Assembly: GCA_026400645.1 (NCBI GenBank)
Contig: JAPLOP010000027.1
Location: 1 to 64,000, forward strand
DNA: 64,000 nucleotides
From: Alphaproteobacteria bacterium
GTDB lineage: Bacteria; Pseudomonadota; Alphaproteobacteria; Paracaedibacterales; CAIULA01
Direction of reading: 5' to 3'
Part shown: piece by piece, positions 27,302 through 36,370 of the stretch
Position numbering within the stretch: the first letter of the stretch is position 1
Layout of the letters: each line of letters opens with the position of its first letter
Translations under genes and position numbers: made by a program
The notes under the pieces: generated by a model
Told to the model about the DNA's origin: nothing
The model's database searches: none
Seen by the model: the letters and a program-made list of their open reading frames with translations, nothing else

Positions 27302-27333
27302 TTGACATATTGAACAAATTTGTTCAATATAAA
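27302..27333 (+). promoter_or_regulatory. Promoter with embedded perfect palindrome upstream of the DUF4143 ATPase
   Basis: A consensus TTGACA (-35, 27302-27307) is followed by CAATAT at 17-bp spacing (or TATAAA at 20 bp) as -10. Between and over them lies a perfect 24-bp palindrome (27307-27330, half-site ATATTGAACAAA). Such placement is typical of a repressor operator that blocks RNA polymerase. An AGAGGAAAC ribosome-binding site precedes the ATG at 27350. Confidence 0.6.
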
Positions 27334-27349
27334 ATCTGAAAGAGGAAAC

Positions 27350-28555
27350 ATGTACACGCGCCCCATTTACACCAAGATCAAAAAACGTCTGCTGGAACCC
27401 AGGGGATTTATTCAGGTTTTGGCTGGTCCACGCCAAGTTGGGAAAACAACCTTGGCTCATCAATTAAAGGACGCCCTTCCTTTTGTCGCACAGTATGCGT
27501 CTGCCGATGAACCCACATTGCGGGATACAACATGGATAGAACAGCAATGGGAAATAGGAAGGTTACGTGCTCAGCACGCATCGGCGGTGGGAGCCCTCTT
27601 GATCTTGGATGAGGTTCAAAAAATTCCCCATTGGTCAGACATCGTCAAAAGTTTATGGGACCAAGATGCTGCTTTGGGCATTCCTCTAAGAGTCATGATT
27701 CTTGGCTCTTCTAATTTGCTTATTCAAAAAGGCTTAACTGAAAGTCTTGCTGGGCGTTTTGAGCTGATACCCATTTCCCATTGGAGTTTTGGGGAATGCC
27801 AGGATGCTTTTGGATGGACGCTTGATCAATATGTTTACTTTGGGGGATATCCTGGCGCAGCGTCATTGATTGATGATGAGGAAAGATGGTCGCAATACAT
27901 CGTGAACTCTTTGATAGAAACAAGCATTTCACGCGACATTATGCTGATGACGCGGGTTCATAAGCCCGCATTGTTAAGACGCCTTTTCGAGCTTGGATGT
28001 CGGTATTCTGGTCAAATTCTATCGTATCAAAAAATGCTTGGTCAACTTCAGGATACAGGGAATGCAACAACACTGGCTCATTATCTAGACCTTTTGGAGG
28101 GTGCTGGTTTAATTGTTGGCCTGCAAAAGTTTGCTATGGAGCCTGTTCGTCAGAAGGCTTCCAGCCCAAAACTTCAAGCTCTGAATACCGCCCTGATCAC
28201 AGCACAAGGAGCTATTTCCTTTAAAGAGGCGGTTGCCGACAGAGAAACCTGGGGGAGACTTGTAGAATGTGCTGTTGGTGCCCATCTTATCAATACAACA
28301 AAAGGAACAAAGATAGAAATTTCTTACTGGCGCGAAGGAAATAAAGAAGTCGATTTTGTTATGAGAAAGGGAGAGATTGTCGTTCCTGTTGAGGTGAAAA
28401 GCAGCCAAAAAAGAACGAGTCTTCCGGGTATAGAAGCTTTTTCTAAAAACTTCTCTCCAAACAAGAAAATCCTTGTGGGCGGGCAAGGAATCCCCATCGA
28501 AGAATTTCTCCAACGATCGCCAGACTATTGGATACAATCAGAGTTTGGTTTGTGA
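27350..28555 (+). CDS. ATPase of the AAA_14 / DUF4143 family
   Basis: About 401 aa from the ATG at 27350 (an in-frame upstream ATG at 27320 lies inside the promoter palindrome). Walker A is GPRQVGKTTL, Walker B LLILDEVQKIPHWSD, and a sensor-like ILGSSNLL follows. The C-terminal DUF4143 part has LSYQKMLGQLQD, LAHYLDLLEGAGLI and an endonuclease-like end (YWREGNKEVDFVMRKGEIVVPVEVKSS) with the D...E.K pattern of PD-(D/E)XK folds. Family function is unsettled; many are accessory, often linked to toxin-antitoxin-like or mobile loci. It stands alone behind its own palindrome-bearing promoter. Confidence 0.9.
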   Translation: MYTRPIYTKIKKRLLEPRGFIQVLAGPRQVGKTTLAHQLKDALPFVAQYASADEPTLRDTTWIEQQWEIGRLRAQHASAVGALLILDEVQKIPHWSDIVKSLWDQDAALGIPLRVMILGSSNLLIQKGLTESLAGRFELIPISHWSFGECQDAFGWTLDQYVYFGGYPGAASLIDDEERWSQYIVNSLIETSISRDIMLMTRVHKPALLRRLFELGCRYSGQILSYQKMLGQLQDTGNATTLAHYLDLLEGAGLIVGLQKFAMEPVRQKASSPKLQALNTALITAQGAISFKEAVADRETWGRLVECAVGAHLINTTKGTKIEISYWREGNKEVDFVMRKGEIVVPVEVKSSQKRTSLPGIEAFSKNFSPNKKILVGGQGIPIEEFLQRSPDYWIQSEFGL

Positions 28556-28567
28556 AATCAGTTTGCC

Positions 28568-29377
28568 CTACATCGATCCGGCCTGGCGGGTTTGTTCAAA
28601 AATCAGCCCCAGAACCTCGTGCATTTCGGCCGCAAGCTTGTACCACACAACATAGGTAACAAATACATACGCCGTTAAAAGCCCCAATATGCAAACCGTC
28701 CATACACGGGCATCTGGCAATCCCCGTCCGGGCGGGCTTAGAATTGTGTTGTTATAACATTGGTCAATCAGGTGGGGCTTGCCGGGATGGGACAATGTGG
28801 CTGGTCGGTGGTTGAGGGTTGTATAAATCTGGGCACGATATCCCTTTATTCGATCGCCTGCAGTGGTATCCCCCGTATTGGTGTCGCGATATTTCCCCCT
28901 AAACCCAAGGCTAAGGGCCATCATGTATAACGTCGCCAAATCATTTTGCCTTGGATCGTTCGCATCCAACAGGGTGTCCAATTTCTTGAAAAACAATTCA
29001 CCGGCAATTTGTGTTTGAAAAATTTGAGCCTCCAGCAGAGAATTTTCCCATTGTTGTACTCCGGGCCATTTTAAATTCAAAAAAATTTCATCCGCCAACG
29101 CAGCCATAATGTATTGGGCATCTTTTGTCAGATTGGCTTTTTCCGATCCTTGGGGGGCATGGTGATTTGTATCCGATCCTTCTATTAGCTGCCGGAGCTT
29201 GATTTGAATCTCAGTCACCAAGGACACCTCTGGTATGGTGGATCGCTCTGTTTCCATGAAAACGGCATGATCGCTCATGCGCAGAGCCTTTTCCTTTTGG
29301 CGCAGAACTTCGTAATAAAAAGATTGAAAGTTTCGCAAAGTCGGGCTTGTATGTGCTGTATGTGTATTTTGGGTCAT
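28568..29377 (-). CDS. tssL: Type VI secretion membrane subunit TssL (DotU/IcmH family)
   Basis: Inner-membrane subunit of the T6SS membrane complex. 269 aa. The cytoplasmic DotU domain shows ALADEIFLNLKW, LLEAQIFQTQIAGELFFKKL and LGFRGKYRD, all family marks. A single membrane anchor lies near the C terminus (VCILGLLTAYVFVTYVVW) with a short tail, so there is no fused peptidoglycan-binding OmpA domain. It follows tssK by 5 nt. tssM, its usual partner, is not downstream. Confidence 0.93.
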   Translation of the reverse strand: MTQNTHTAHTSPTLRNFQSFYYEVLRQKEKALRMSDHAVFMETERSTIPEVSLVTEIQIKLRQLIEGSDTNHHAPQGSEKANLTKDAQYIMAALADEIFLNLKWPGVQQWENSLLEAQIFQTQIAGELFFKKLDTLLDANDPRQNDLATLYMMALSLGFRGKYRDTNTGDTTAGDRIKGYRAQIYTTLNHRPATLSHPGKPHLIDQCYNNTILSPPGRGLPDARVWTVCILGLLTAYVFVTYVVWYKLAAEMHEVLGLIFEQTRQAGSM

Positions 29378-29382
29378 GATAT

Positions 29383-30726
29383 TTATTCCCCACCCTTTCG
29401 AACATAAAGGGCAATTTCCGACGGGCGACGATCTGGATTGTCGGCTGGGTTGAATATGTTTACATTTTGATCGGGTTGAATAAAATCGGGATCATTCTTG
29501 ATTTCAAAGATGATAATCCCGCGACTGGGCATAAGCTCATACAGGGTTTCACCCTCTAGCATCGTGCGGGCTGCCCCCGTGATGCGCTGCGTTCGTGCTT
29601 TTTCAACGGCAAAATCGGATGCGATAACAGCATCACGCATCCAGTCGGCTAACTCACTTTCGGTCATGCCTTTTGGTGCCCGAATCCCAACATACAGTTT
29701 GTCTGTCATGTAATTTTTATGAAGCCGCACATAAAACAGGCGTTCTTTTTGGGAAAAGGGAAAGATTGCAAACGAAAGCTCTATGCTGTTTAGGTACTGC
29801 ATGATGATGTTAATCACAGGATAAAAACAGGCATTTAAATCATTGTGCTGGTAAACGGGCAAAACGGGCGGGATTTGTGACAACCGAAGGGGCGCCAAAT
29901 ACCCAACAACATCACATAGTTCTTGGTAAATGACATAGGGATGAACAGCGGTTCCGTGCACTATCATTTCAAATCCCGGCAATGCCATGACCAACGGGCG
30001 AAGCAACGCTGATGTTTCTTGTAACATGGGGGTGCCAATTTGATTCTGCCATTTTTCACACAGCGAGCTGGCTTTTTCCCGAATCTTTTGCGCAATATCC
30101 CCGCAAGCCTGCCACAGGGGATCTTTTTTTTCCAAGAAAAAACAGGGGGGCGTGTACGATGATTTTGCAAAGGATTCATCAACAAAAGAAACTTTTAGCA
30201 ACGGAAACGCCCAACAACGCGATGGGGGGGTATTACCCACGTGCAACGATAATTTCGGCAACAAACGGGGGATTTTGATACGATTATCAATCGTATTTTC
30301 ATCATCAACGTCATATCCTTCTGTGGAATGAAAACGGGGGAATTCCCCAATAATCGGCGAGGAATCGGACAATCGTTCCGGCATGGCCAAATAGATGGTC
30401 AGTTCTTCGTTTGGGGTGCTGGGCTTATAGGGCCTAAGGTCAATTTCCAGTGGCGGGATTTCCGTCATGTTTGCTGAGTAATGAATGATCAACGCATCGG
30501 GCATAACAGCCTCAAGATCTAAAATGCGGACCAATCCATCGGGCAAGACGATAGGGTCAAACTTGACCGACTTAATGCCCCAATGACAATTGGATGTCAG
30601 TTTGAATTGATGTGTTAATATTTGGTAATTCCTAAGGTCAGATTGCTGAAAATGCTGCGGGGACAGCATCATCCCTTCGTGCCATTGGATTTGTGGGGTA
30701 ATGGGAAGAAGTTCTTTTATGCTCAT
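29383..30726 (-). CDS. tssK: Type VI secretion baseplate subunit TssK
   Basis: Trimeric baseplate protein that links the wedge to the membrane complex. 447 aa from the ATG at 30726, chosen because AAGGA lies about 10 nt upstream; the open frame begins 10 codons earlier. The N-terminal IQWHEGMMLSPQHFQQSDLR is the TssK signature. The C-terminal part has FYVRLHKNYMTDKLYVGIRA and ends with YVRKGGE. Together with tssL it forms a second T6SS cluster, about 7 kb from tssB-E on the same strand with housekeeping genes between. Confidence 0.95.
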   Translation of the reverse strand: MSIKELLPITPQIQWHEGMMLSPQHFQQSDLRNYQILTHQFKLTSNCHWGIKSVKFDPIVLPDGLVRILDLEAVMPDALIIHYSANMTEIPPLEIDLRPYKPSTPNEELTIYLAMPERLSDSSPIIGEFPRFHSTEGYDVDDENTIDNRIKIPRLLPKLSLHVGNTPPSRCWAFPLLKVSFVDESFAKSSYTPPCFFLEKKDPLWQACGDIAQKIREKASSLCEKWQNQIGTPMLQETSALLRPLVMALPGFEMIVHGTAVHPYVIYQELCDVVGYLAPLRLSQIPPVLPVYQHNDLNACFYPVINIIMQYLNSIELSFAIFPFSQKERLFYVRLHKNYMTDKLYVGIRAPKGMTESELADWMRDAVIASDFAVEKARTQRITGAARTMLEGETLYELMPSRGIIIFEIKNDPDFIQPDQNVNIFNPADNPDRRPSEIALYVRKGGE

Positions 30727-31049
30727 ACAATCTTTATCCTTGGACGAAAACATCATTTATCTTGGATATATACCCCTTCCCGATCATTTTCCTCACACGT
30801 CATCCCGCGACTTGATCGCGGGATCCACATGGGCCCCTTGGTCAAGCCACGGGGTGACGGGAGGGTTGTTCGGCGGGAAATTATCTGAATTAAATATACC
30901 AGAATTTTTAGGTTAATTTTAGATTAAAAATTTTGCGTAGGAGCAAAAGGCCCAAGGGGTCCATCAAAAACCCTTGCGCAAAAAATGGCTCTGGAATTAC
31001 ACTTAACGTAAGGAAAGCCCAGAAACCCCTATACAGCAAGGCGCATCAT
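30727..31049. other. Divergent intergenic region between tssK and the enoyl-CoA hydratase gene
   Basis: 323 bp without a convincing gene. It contains a hairpin-pair repeat (30799-30858) and an AT-rich stretch (30885-30930) that could carry promoters. An open frame continuous with the hydratase runs back to 30933, but its sequence (KRPKGSIKNPCAKNGSG) does not look like part of that enzyme. Confidence 0.5.
30799..30858. repeat. CTTGA-loop hairpin repeat, intergenic pair (family 2)
   Basis: ATCCCGCGA (30802-30810) and TCGCGGGAT (30816-30824) form a perfect 9-bp stem around the loop CTTGA. A second, weaker half with GGTCAAGCC follows, and outer GTCATCCC / GGGGTGAC nearly pair, making a two-hairpin unit like that at 55624-55708. 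Confidence 0.7.
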
Positions 31050-31811
31050 ATGACATTAGCACCGATTGAAATTATCGAACACGCGATTGGCCTGGTTCGG
31101 TTGAGCCAGCCAGATCGTTTAAATGTTCTATCAAGGCAGTTGATTGTTGATTTGAATGTGTCCCTGGATTCGTTAGAAAAAAATCCCGATATTAAATGCA
31201 TCATTTTAACCGGGGATGGAAAAGCATTTTGTGCGGGTGCCGACCTGCAAGAACTGCAATCCGAAACCGCAGATTCGCTGTTGGCGGACGATTTTATCGA
31301 ACCCTGGCAACGCTTGGCGGCCTGTGAAAAACCCGTGATTGCTGCCATCAATGGGGCGGCCGTCGGGGGAGGGTGCGAATTGGCGTTAATGGCCGACATG
31401 ATTGTGGCATCAGACAAGGCTTGCTTTGGGCAACCGGAAATTATGCTGGGCCTTATTCCCGGGGGCGGTGGAACACAAAGGCTGCCCCGCGTTATTGGAA
31501 AAGCCAAAAGCATGGAACTTTGCTTAACGGGCAAAATAATCAGCGCCCAAGATGCGCTATCTTATGGTTTGGTTAACTATGTTGTGGCGGGGGACGCGCT
31601 GTTACCAACGGCCATCGGAATCGCACAAAAAATTGTCTGTCACCCCTTGCCCACCATTAAATACATCAAGCAAGCCATTAAAAACAGCGAAGACATGCCC
31701 TTGCAACAGGGATTGGATTTCGAGCGAAAGCTTTTCCAGATTGATTTTTCCCTGGATGCCGCCAAGGATGGCATTGATGCTTTTTTGCACAAACGCCATC
31801 CGTCTAAATAG
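31050..31811 (+). CDS. Enoyl-CoA hydratase/isomerase family protein
   Basis: Crotonase-fold enzyme, 253 aa from the ATG at 31050. Oxyanion-hole segments are GKAFCAGADLQEL and AINGAAVGGGCELALMADM; the second catalytic Glu lies in GQPEIMLGLIPGGGGTQRLP. Both Glu residues of true enoyl-CoA hydratases (in CELAL and PEIML) are present, which supports hydration of 2-enoyl-CoA in fatty acid oxidation. No other beta-oxidation gene is nearby, so the substrate is not clear. It is convergent with the aquaporin gene. Confidence 0.9.
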   Translation: MTLAPIEIIEHAIGLVRLSQPDRLNVLSRQLIVDLNVSLDSLEKNPDIKCIILTGDGKAFCAGADLQELQSETADSLLADDFIEPWQRLAACEKPVIAAINGAAVGGGCELALMADMIVASDKACFGQPEIMLGLIPGGGGTQRLPRVIGKAKSMELCLTGKIISAQDALSYGLVNYVVAGDALLPTAIGIAQKIVCHPLPTIKYIKQAIKNSEDMPLQQGLDFERKLFQIDFSLDAAKDGIDAFLHKRHPSK

Positions 31812-31834
31812 GGCTGAGTATTTTAATCCATCCG

Positions 31835-32524
31835 TTATTTCTCTGTCGTTGTCAGCTTATTGAGGGCAATCGCCAAAAACACAGCAATCAGGTGGGCGGC
31901 GGCAAATAGCCACAATTGTTGCAAAGCCCACCCCTTATGGATAATGGCAACACCAAAGCTTCTGGCAAGATTGACCGATGTGTTGGTGATGGGGATGCTG
32001 ACAATATGTATAACAATTAATGTGTTACTGATAATGAGGCCGGAAAGCCGGGGGTCAAATTTGGCTTTTGCGGTTGATAAAACGGCAAACAGCAACACTG
32101 TTGTCATTAAAACTTCCGTTAGAAAGCCAGCACGAATGCTGTAACCATGCGGTGAATGTTCCCCAAGGCCCGTTAAAGCAAACCCCTTTGTTATGTCAAA
32201 TCCAGTCATTCCGGATGCAATGAAATACAATATGGCCCCCGCAAGTGCAGCCCCCAGCAATTGGGAAACCATGTATCCAACAACCTGTGAACCGGGAAAT
32301 TTGCGCGCCAAAAACAAACACAACGTTACGGCTGGGTTGACGTGGGCGCCAGATATTGGCCCCAACGTATAGATGACAATCATCAGGGCCAATCCAAATG
32401 AAAATGCAACACCAATGATTCCGATATAGGGTCCGGCAAGTATAGCACTCCCGCAACCAAAAAACACCAACATGCAGGTTCCAATGAATTCTGCCATGTA
32501 TTTAGTAGAAACTTTATCTGACAT
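31835..32524 (-). CDS. Aquaporin family channel, AqpZ-like
   Basis: MIP-family channel of about 229 aa from the ATG at 32524, six membrane helices. The first pore loop has the normal SGAHVNPAVTL. The second reads TNTSVNLARSFG, that is NLA in place of NPA; the surrounding SIPITNTSVN and GWALQQLWLF strongly match AqpZ (water-selective). The Pro-to-Leu change at a helix cap of the pore is unusual. A Pro-to-Leu codon change is a single base step, so it may be recent or an error. Confidence 0.9.
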   Translation of the reverse strand: MSDKVSTKYMAEFIGTCMLVFFGCGSAILAGPYIGIIGVAFSFGLALMIVIYTLGPISGAHVNPAVTLCLFLARKFPGSQVVGYMVSQLLGAALAGAILYFIASGMTGFDITKGFALTGLGEHSPHGYSIRAGFLTEVLMTTVLLFAVLSTAKAKFDPRLSGLIISNTLIVIHIVSIPITNTSVNLARSFGVAIIHKGWALQQLWLFAAAHLIAVFLAIALNKLTTTEK

Positions 32525-32678
32525 ACTGTTTTCCTTTAATGTTAAAATGATCTCATATCTCAAGAGTACGCCCCGTTTGTTAATAAAGCGTTTATTTTAA
32601 AAATTAGTTTTCTTTACGATTAATTAACGATTTTTTGCCAACAATATCAAATAAGTACAAGGTGGTGATTTTTAGATT

Positions 32679-33116
32679 ATGCAAATGAGTGTTCTGTTTT
32701 TATTTTTTGTTTCTGTGTTGACTGGGGTCGCTATGGCTTCCGAAGAAGGCGATCATAGATATAGTCATTTTCCAAGGCAGTCAAGGGGTATCCCTGTGCC
32801 TTTGGTTCTTGATAATCATCATGCTAAAAGCGCGGAAACTATCCCCGGCGGCAATCCAATCCATCACCGAACAAAAAGCTTTCGTCAGTTGGTGCCGTTG
32901 GGAAAACCATTGCCCACAATTAAAGAAGACCAAGAGGCAGAGCGACGCAGGTCATTGAGTCTATCCAGTCAGCCGGCAACAGCCTTTGTGACGATCGATT
33001 TGAATCCTCCTGTTGCGCAAACGCAGCCACCCTTGTCCCCCGCCAGAAAACCATTTCATTTTTGGGATTTCATTACGTGCGCTCATTGTGATGATTTTGA
33101 GGATGATGATTTTTAG
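32679..33116 (+). CDS. Secreted protein of unknown function
   Basis: 145 aa with an N-terminal signal peptide (MSVLFLFFVSVLTGVAMAS, likely cut after MAS). The mature part is His-, Pro- and Ser-rich without predicted structure and ends in FWDFITCAHCDDFEDDDF, a short Cys pair plus a very acidic tail. No family is recognised. It precedes hisS by 84 nt to the chosen hisS start. Confidence 0.55.
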   Translation: MQMSVLFLFFVSVLTGVAMASEEGDHRYSHFPRQSRGIPVPLVLDNHHAKSAETIPGGNPIHHRTKSFRQLVPLGKPLPTIKEDQEAERRRSLSLSSQPATAFVTIDLNPPVAQTQPPLSPARKPFHFWDFITCAHCDDFEDDDF

Positions 33117-33200
33117 CGCAAACCACCAAAAGCTTCGATTCCGTTTGAACTCGTGCGGGATGTGCTGTACGATCCGATAAAAACAGGAACAGGGAATTAT

Positions 33201-34466
33201 ATGGTGTTACAGCCCGTCCGTGGCACGCGTGATCTTTTGGATCAGGAATTAGCAAACCATAAGCACATCATTAAAACAGCGGAATCCATTGCGGCGACTT
33301 ATGGATACAAACCCATTGAAACGCCGATTTTTGAATACACGTCTGTTTTCCAGAGAACCCTGGGGGATACATCCGATATCGTTGGCAAGGAAATGTATAC
33401 ATTTAGTGATCGCGGGGGGGATTCTGTCACCCTAAGGCCCGAGGGGACTGCGCCTGTTGTGCGTGCCATGATGACCCAGGGTTTGACCCAAATATTACCG
33501 CAAAAGCGGATTTATTCCGGCCCTATGTTTCGATACGAACGCCCACAAAAGGGGCGCTATCGTCAATTTCATCAGCTGGGCGTTGAGTATTTGGGGGCAT
33601 CGAACCCCTTTGCCGATGTTGAATGCATTGCTTTGGCGGACCATATTTTGAAATTCCTTGGCATCCACAGCTGCACCCTGTATGTAAATACGTTGGGCGA
33701 TTTGGAAAGTCGATCTGTTTATCGTCAGGCTTTGGTTGATTATTTCGCGCCGTACCGGGATGACCTGTCGGAGGATAGCAAGATTCGCCTGGATCGTAAC
33801 CCTTTGCGTATTTTGGATTCTAAAAACCCAGATGACCAAAAGATTTGCCAGGGCGCGCCACAATTCGATGACTATATGAATGCAACGTCGCGGGATTTCT
33901 TTGTCACTGTTTGCGATGGGCTGGCCGCCGTGGGTATTGAATTTACGCGTGATCCCCATCTGGTTAGGGGGTTGGATTATTATTGTCACACAGCGTTTGA
34001 ATTTAAAACGACGGCTCTTGGGGCCCAAGATGCGATTCTGGCTGGTGGACGATATGATGGATTGATGGAGCAAATGGGTGGCCCCGCGATGCCCGGTATT
34101 GGTTGGGCATTGGGGATTGATCGGTTGGCCCTGTTATTGCCACAACAGGAGGACAAGCCCCCATTTAAGGTTGCCGTGATTCCGGTTGGTGATGATGATT
34201 ACACTCATTCTCTTGTTCTGGCTCAAAATCTGCGTCATAATTCCGTCACAGTCGAAATCATTTTTTCTGGCGCCAATATTGGCAAACGGTTGAAACAAGC
34301 CGACAAAAATGGCTGTACGGTCGCGATCCTTTTGGGGGCGGACGAAGTAGCATCCAACACGGTTAAAGTCCGCGACCTAAGGGGGGCTACGGCACCCGAG
34401 ATGAAGGAACGGACAGTCGATCGGCGTGATTTAACGCAATTTTTAAAAGCTGAACAATTATCCTGA
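33201..34466 (+). CDS. hisS: Histidine--tRNA ligase HisS
   Basis: Class II aminoacyl-tRNA synthetase, about 421 aa from the ATG at 33201 (VLQPVRGTRDLL is the usual N terminus). Seen are TLRPEGTAPVVRAMM, motif 2 RYERPQKGRYRQFHQLGVE, the histidine-specific LVRGLDYYCHTAFE and motif 3 PGIGWALGIDRLALL, then the anticodon-binding domain. prfA follows 9 nt later. Confidence 0.97.
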   Translation: MVLQPVRGTRDLLDQELANHKHIIKTAESIAATYGYKPIETPIFEYTSVFQRTLGDTSDIVGKEMYTFSDRGGDSVTLRPEGTAPVVRAMMTQGLTQILPQKRIYSGPMFRYERPQKGRYRQFHQLGVEYLGASNPFADVECIALADHILKFLGIHSCTLYVNTLGDLESRSVYRQALVDYFAPYRDDLSEDSKIRLDRNPLRILDSKNPDDQKICQGAPQFDDYMNATSRDFFVTVCDGLAAVGIEFTRDPHLVRGLDYYCHTAFEFKTTALGAQDAILAGGRYDGLMEQMGGPAMPGIGWALGIDRLALLLPQQEDKPPFKVAVIPVGDDDYTHSLVLAQNLRHNSVTVEIIFSGANIGKRLKQADKNGCTVAILLGADEVASNTVKVRDLRGATAPEMKERTVDRRDLTQFLKAEQLS

Positions 34467-34475
34467 GTATTTCAT

Positions 34476-35555
34476 ATGTCATTAGACCGAAAACTAGACC
34501 GACTTCTTGAGCATCACAACGAACTCAGTGCCGCATTGGCCGTCCACACGATGGCGGATCCGTCAGATTTTGCGCGCCTGTCAAAGGAATATTCGGATCT
34601 AACGGATATAGCGGATGCGATTCGGACGTTACGCAAACAACAGCAAGATTTACGAGAAGCCGTGGCATTAATGAATGATGCGACGCTTGATCCCGAAATG
34701 AAAGAATTGGCGCATTTGGAATGGGAATCGCTAAAGGATGGGATCCCTCAGATGGAACAAAATATCCGCATTCGATTGCTGCCAAAAGACGTAGACGATG
34801 AACGAAGCGCCATTTTGGAAGTTAGGGCCGGAACGGGTGGCGAAGAAGCGGGCTTGTTTGCTGCCAGTTTGTTACGGATGTATCAACGGTATGCAGCAAT
34901 CAAGGGCTGGAAGTTCGAGCTTTTGAATTGTGCGGACACGGGGCTCGGGGCCATTCGTGAGGCCAGCGCATCAATAACCGGCAAGGGGGTCTTTGCGCGA
35001 TTAAAATATGAATCCGGCGTGCATCGCGTCCAGCGTGTTCCCGAAACGGAATCCAGCGGTCGTATTCACACATCGGCTGCAACCGTAGCTGTCCTGCCAG
35101 AGGCCGAAGAAGTTGACGTTGTAATCGAAGAAAAAGATCTGCAGATCGATGTGTATCGTGCATCGGGTGCCGGCGGGCAGCACGTTAACACAACGGATAG
35201 CGCAGTCCGCATTACCCATATCCCAACAGGCACGGTTGTTTGTCAGCAGGACGAGCGGTCTCAACATAAAAACCGCGCCAAAGCGATGAAGATTTTGCGG
35301 TCCCGTATTTACGAGGCAGAGCGCATGCGCCAGGATGCCGAACGCGCCGCCAATCGTAAAAATCAGGTTGGAAGCGGTGATCGGTCAGAACGTATTCGAA
35401 CCTATAACTTTCCCCAGGGGCGTGTCAGCGATCATCGGATCAATCTGACGCTGTACAAGATTGCCCAGAGCATGGAGGGGGAAGCCCTGGACGAGATGAT
35501 CAATGCCCTGATTTCCGAAGATCAAGCGGCAAAATTGGCCGAGGAAGACGTATAA
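34476..35555 (+). CDS. prfA: Peptide chain release factor 1
   Basis: Recognises UAA and UAG and triggers peptide release. 359 aa. GGQ is at residues 233-235 ([20 protein letters not shown]). The stop-codon-reading tripeptide PxT appears as PET in [18 protein letters not shown], and the class is fixed as RF1 rather than RF2 by this region. Co-directional with hisS and lpxI. The usual partner prmC is not adjacent. Confidence 0.97.
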   Translation: MSLDRKLDRLLEHHNELSAALAVHTMADPSDFARLSKEYSDLTDIADAIRTLRKQQQDLREAVALMNDATLDPEMKELAHLEWESLKDGIPQMEQNIRIRLLPKDVDDERSAILEVRAGTGGEEAGLFAASLLRMYQRYAAIKGWKFELLNCADTGLGAIREASASITGKGVFARLKYESGVHRVQRVPETESSGRIHTSAATVAVLPEAEEVDVVIEEKDLQIDVYRASGAGGQHVNTTDSAVRITHIPTGTVVCQQDERSQHKNRAKAMKILRSRIYEAERMRQDAERAANRKNQVGSGDRSERIRTYNFPQGRVSDHRINLTLYKIAQSMEGEALDEMINALISEDQAAKLAEEDV

Positions 35556-35557
35556 AA

Positions 35558-36364
35558 ATGGGGCTGGCGCTAATTGCTGGTGGGGGTGACCTGCCCAAAG
35601 AAATTATGCGGGCGTGTTGTCAGCAAGGTATCCCCCTGTTTGTGATTGGGTTCGAGGGACAGACGGATCTTGGTATCGATAACGGTGCCACCTTTCCGCT
35701 TGGGGCAATCGGCAAAGTTGTCGAGGCCCTAAAAAATAACGCGATCGAAAAAATCGTATTCGCTGGTCATTTTAGGCGCCCATCCTGGTCAGAAATGCAG
35801 TTGGATTGGCTGGGGGCAAAATGGTTAAAAACCCTTGGGTGGCGTGCATTTAAAGGGGATGATGATCTGTTGACGGGGATTTTGGATCTTTTGCAAAAGG
35901 AGGGGTTCGCCATCGTCAAACCATCTGACATTTTGCAAAACCTGATGGCGCCAACGGGGGTTCTGACGCATATGTCGCCAACCGAATCGGATAGGCTGGA
36001 TATTCAACGCGGGGTTGACGTCTTGGCAGCCCTGTCACCGGTGGATGTGGGGCAGGCGGTCATTGTGCAGCAGGGACTGGTCCTGGGTATCGAGGGGGTC
36101 GAGGGGACGGCCGAGCTGATCAAGCGGTGTGGTATCCTGAAACGTGCTGGGGGTGGCGGTGTGTTGGTGAAGCTGGCAAAAGTTCAACAAAACCAGTCCA
36201 TAGATTTGCCAACCATTGGGATGCAAACTGTTCAATCAATCCAAGCCGCTGGGCTTCGGGGAATCGCGATCAGTGCCACAAGCACCCAAATTATCGATCA
36301 AGGGGCGGTGGTGGAGTGTGCAAATGCTTTAGGGGTTTTTATTGTGGGAATTTCTGAATATTAA
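35558..36364 (+). CDS. lpxI: UDP-2,3-diacylglucosamine pyrophosphatase LpxI
   Basis: Lipid A pathway enzyme (DUF1009) that replaces LpxH in Alphaproteobacteria. 268 aa. Marks are LALIAGGGDLPKEIMRAC at the N terminus, VFAGHFRRPSW, GDDDLLTGI, and the C-terminal MQTVQSIQAAGLRGIAI. It starts 2 nt after prfA and is probably cotranscribed. It usually lies in the lpxD-fabZ-lpxA-lpxI-lpxB cluster, which is not seen here. Confidence 0.95.
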   Translation: MGLALIAGGGDLPKEIMRACCQQGIPLFVIGFEGQTDLGIDNGATFPLGAIGKVVEALKNNAIEKIVFAGHFRRPSWSEMQLDWLGAKWLKTLGWRAFKGDDDLLTGILDLLQKEGFAIVKPSDILQNLMAPTGVLTHMSPTESDRLDIQRGVDVLAALSPVDVGQAVIVQQGLVLGIEGVEGTAELIKRCGILKRAGGGGVLVKLAKVQQNQSIDLPTIGMQTVQSIQAAGLRGIAISATSTQIIDQGAVVECANALGVFIVGISEY

Positions 36365-36370
36365 TTTCAT

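Noticed and set aside
27049-27463. Minus-strand ORFs across locus D and the start of the ATPase gene
   Set aside because: They are produced by the repeat and antisense sequence and include no recognisable protein.
30933-31049. Upstream extension of the enoyl-CoA hydratase frame
   Set aside because: The added residues are basic and unlike the family; the ATG at 31050 gives the usual N terminus.
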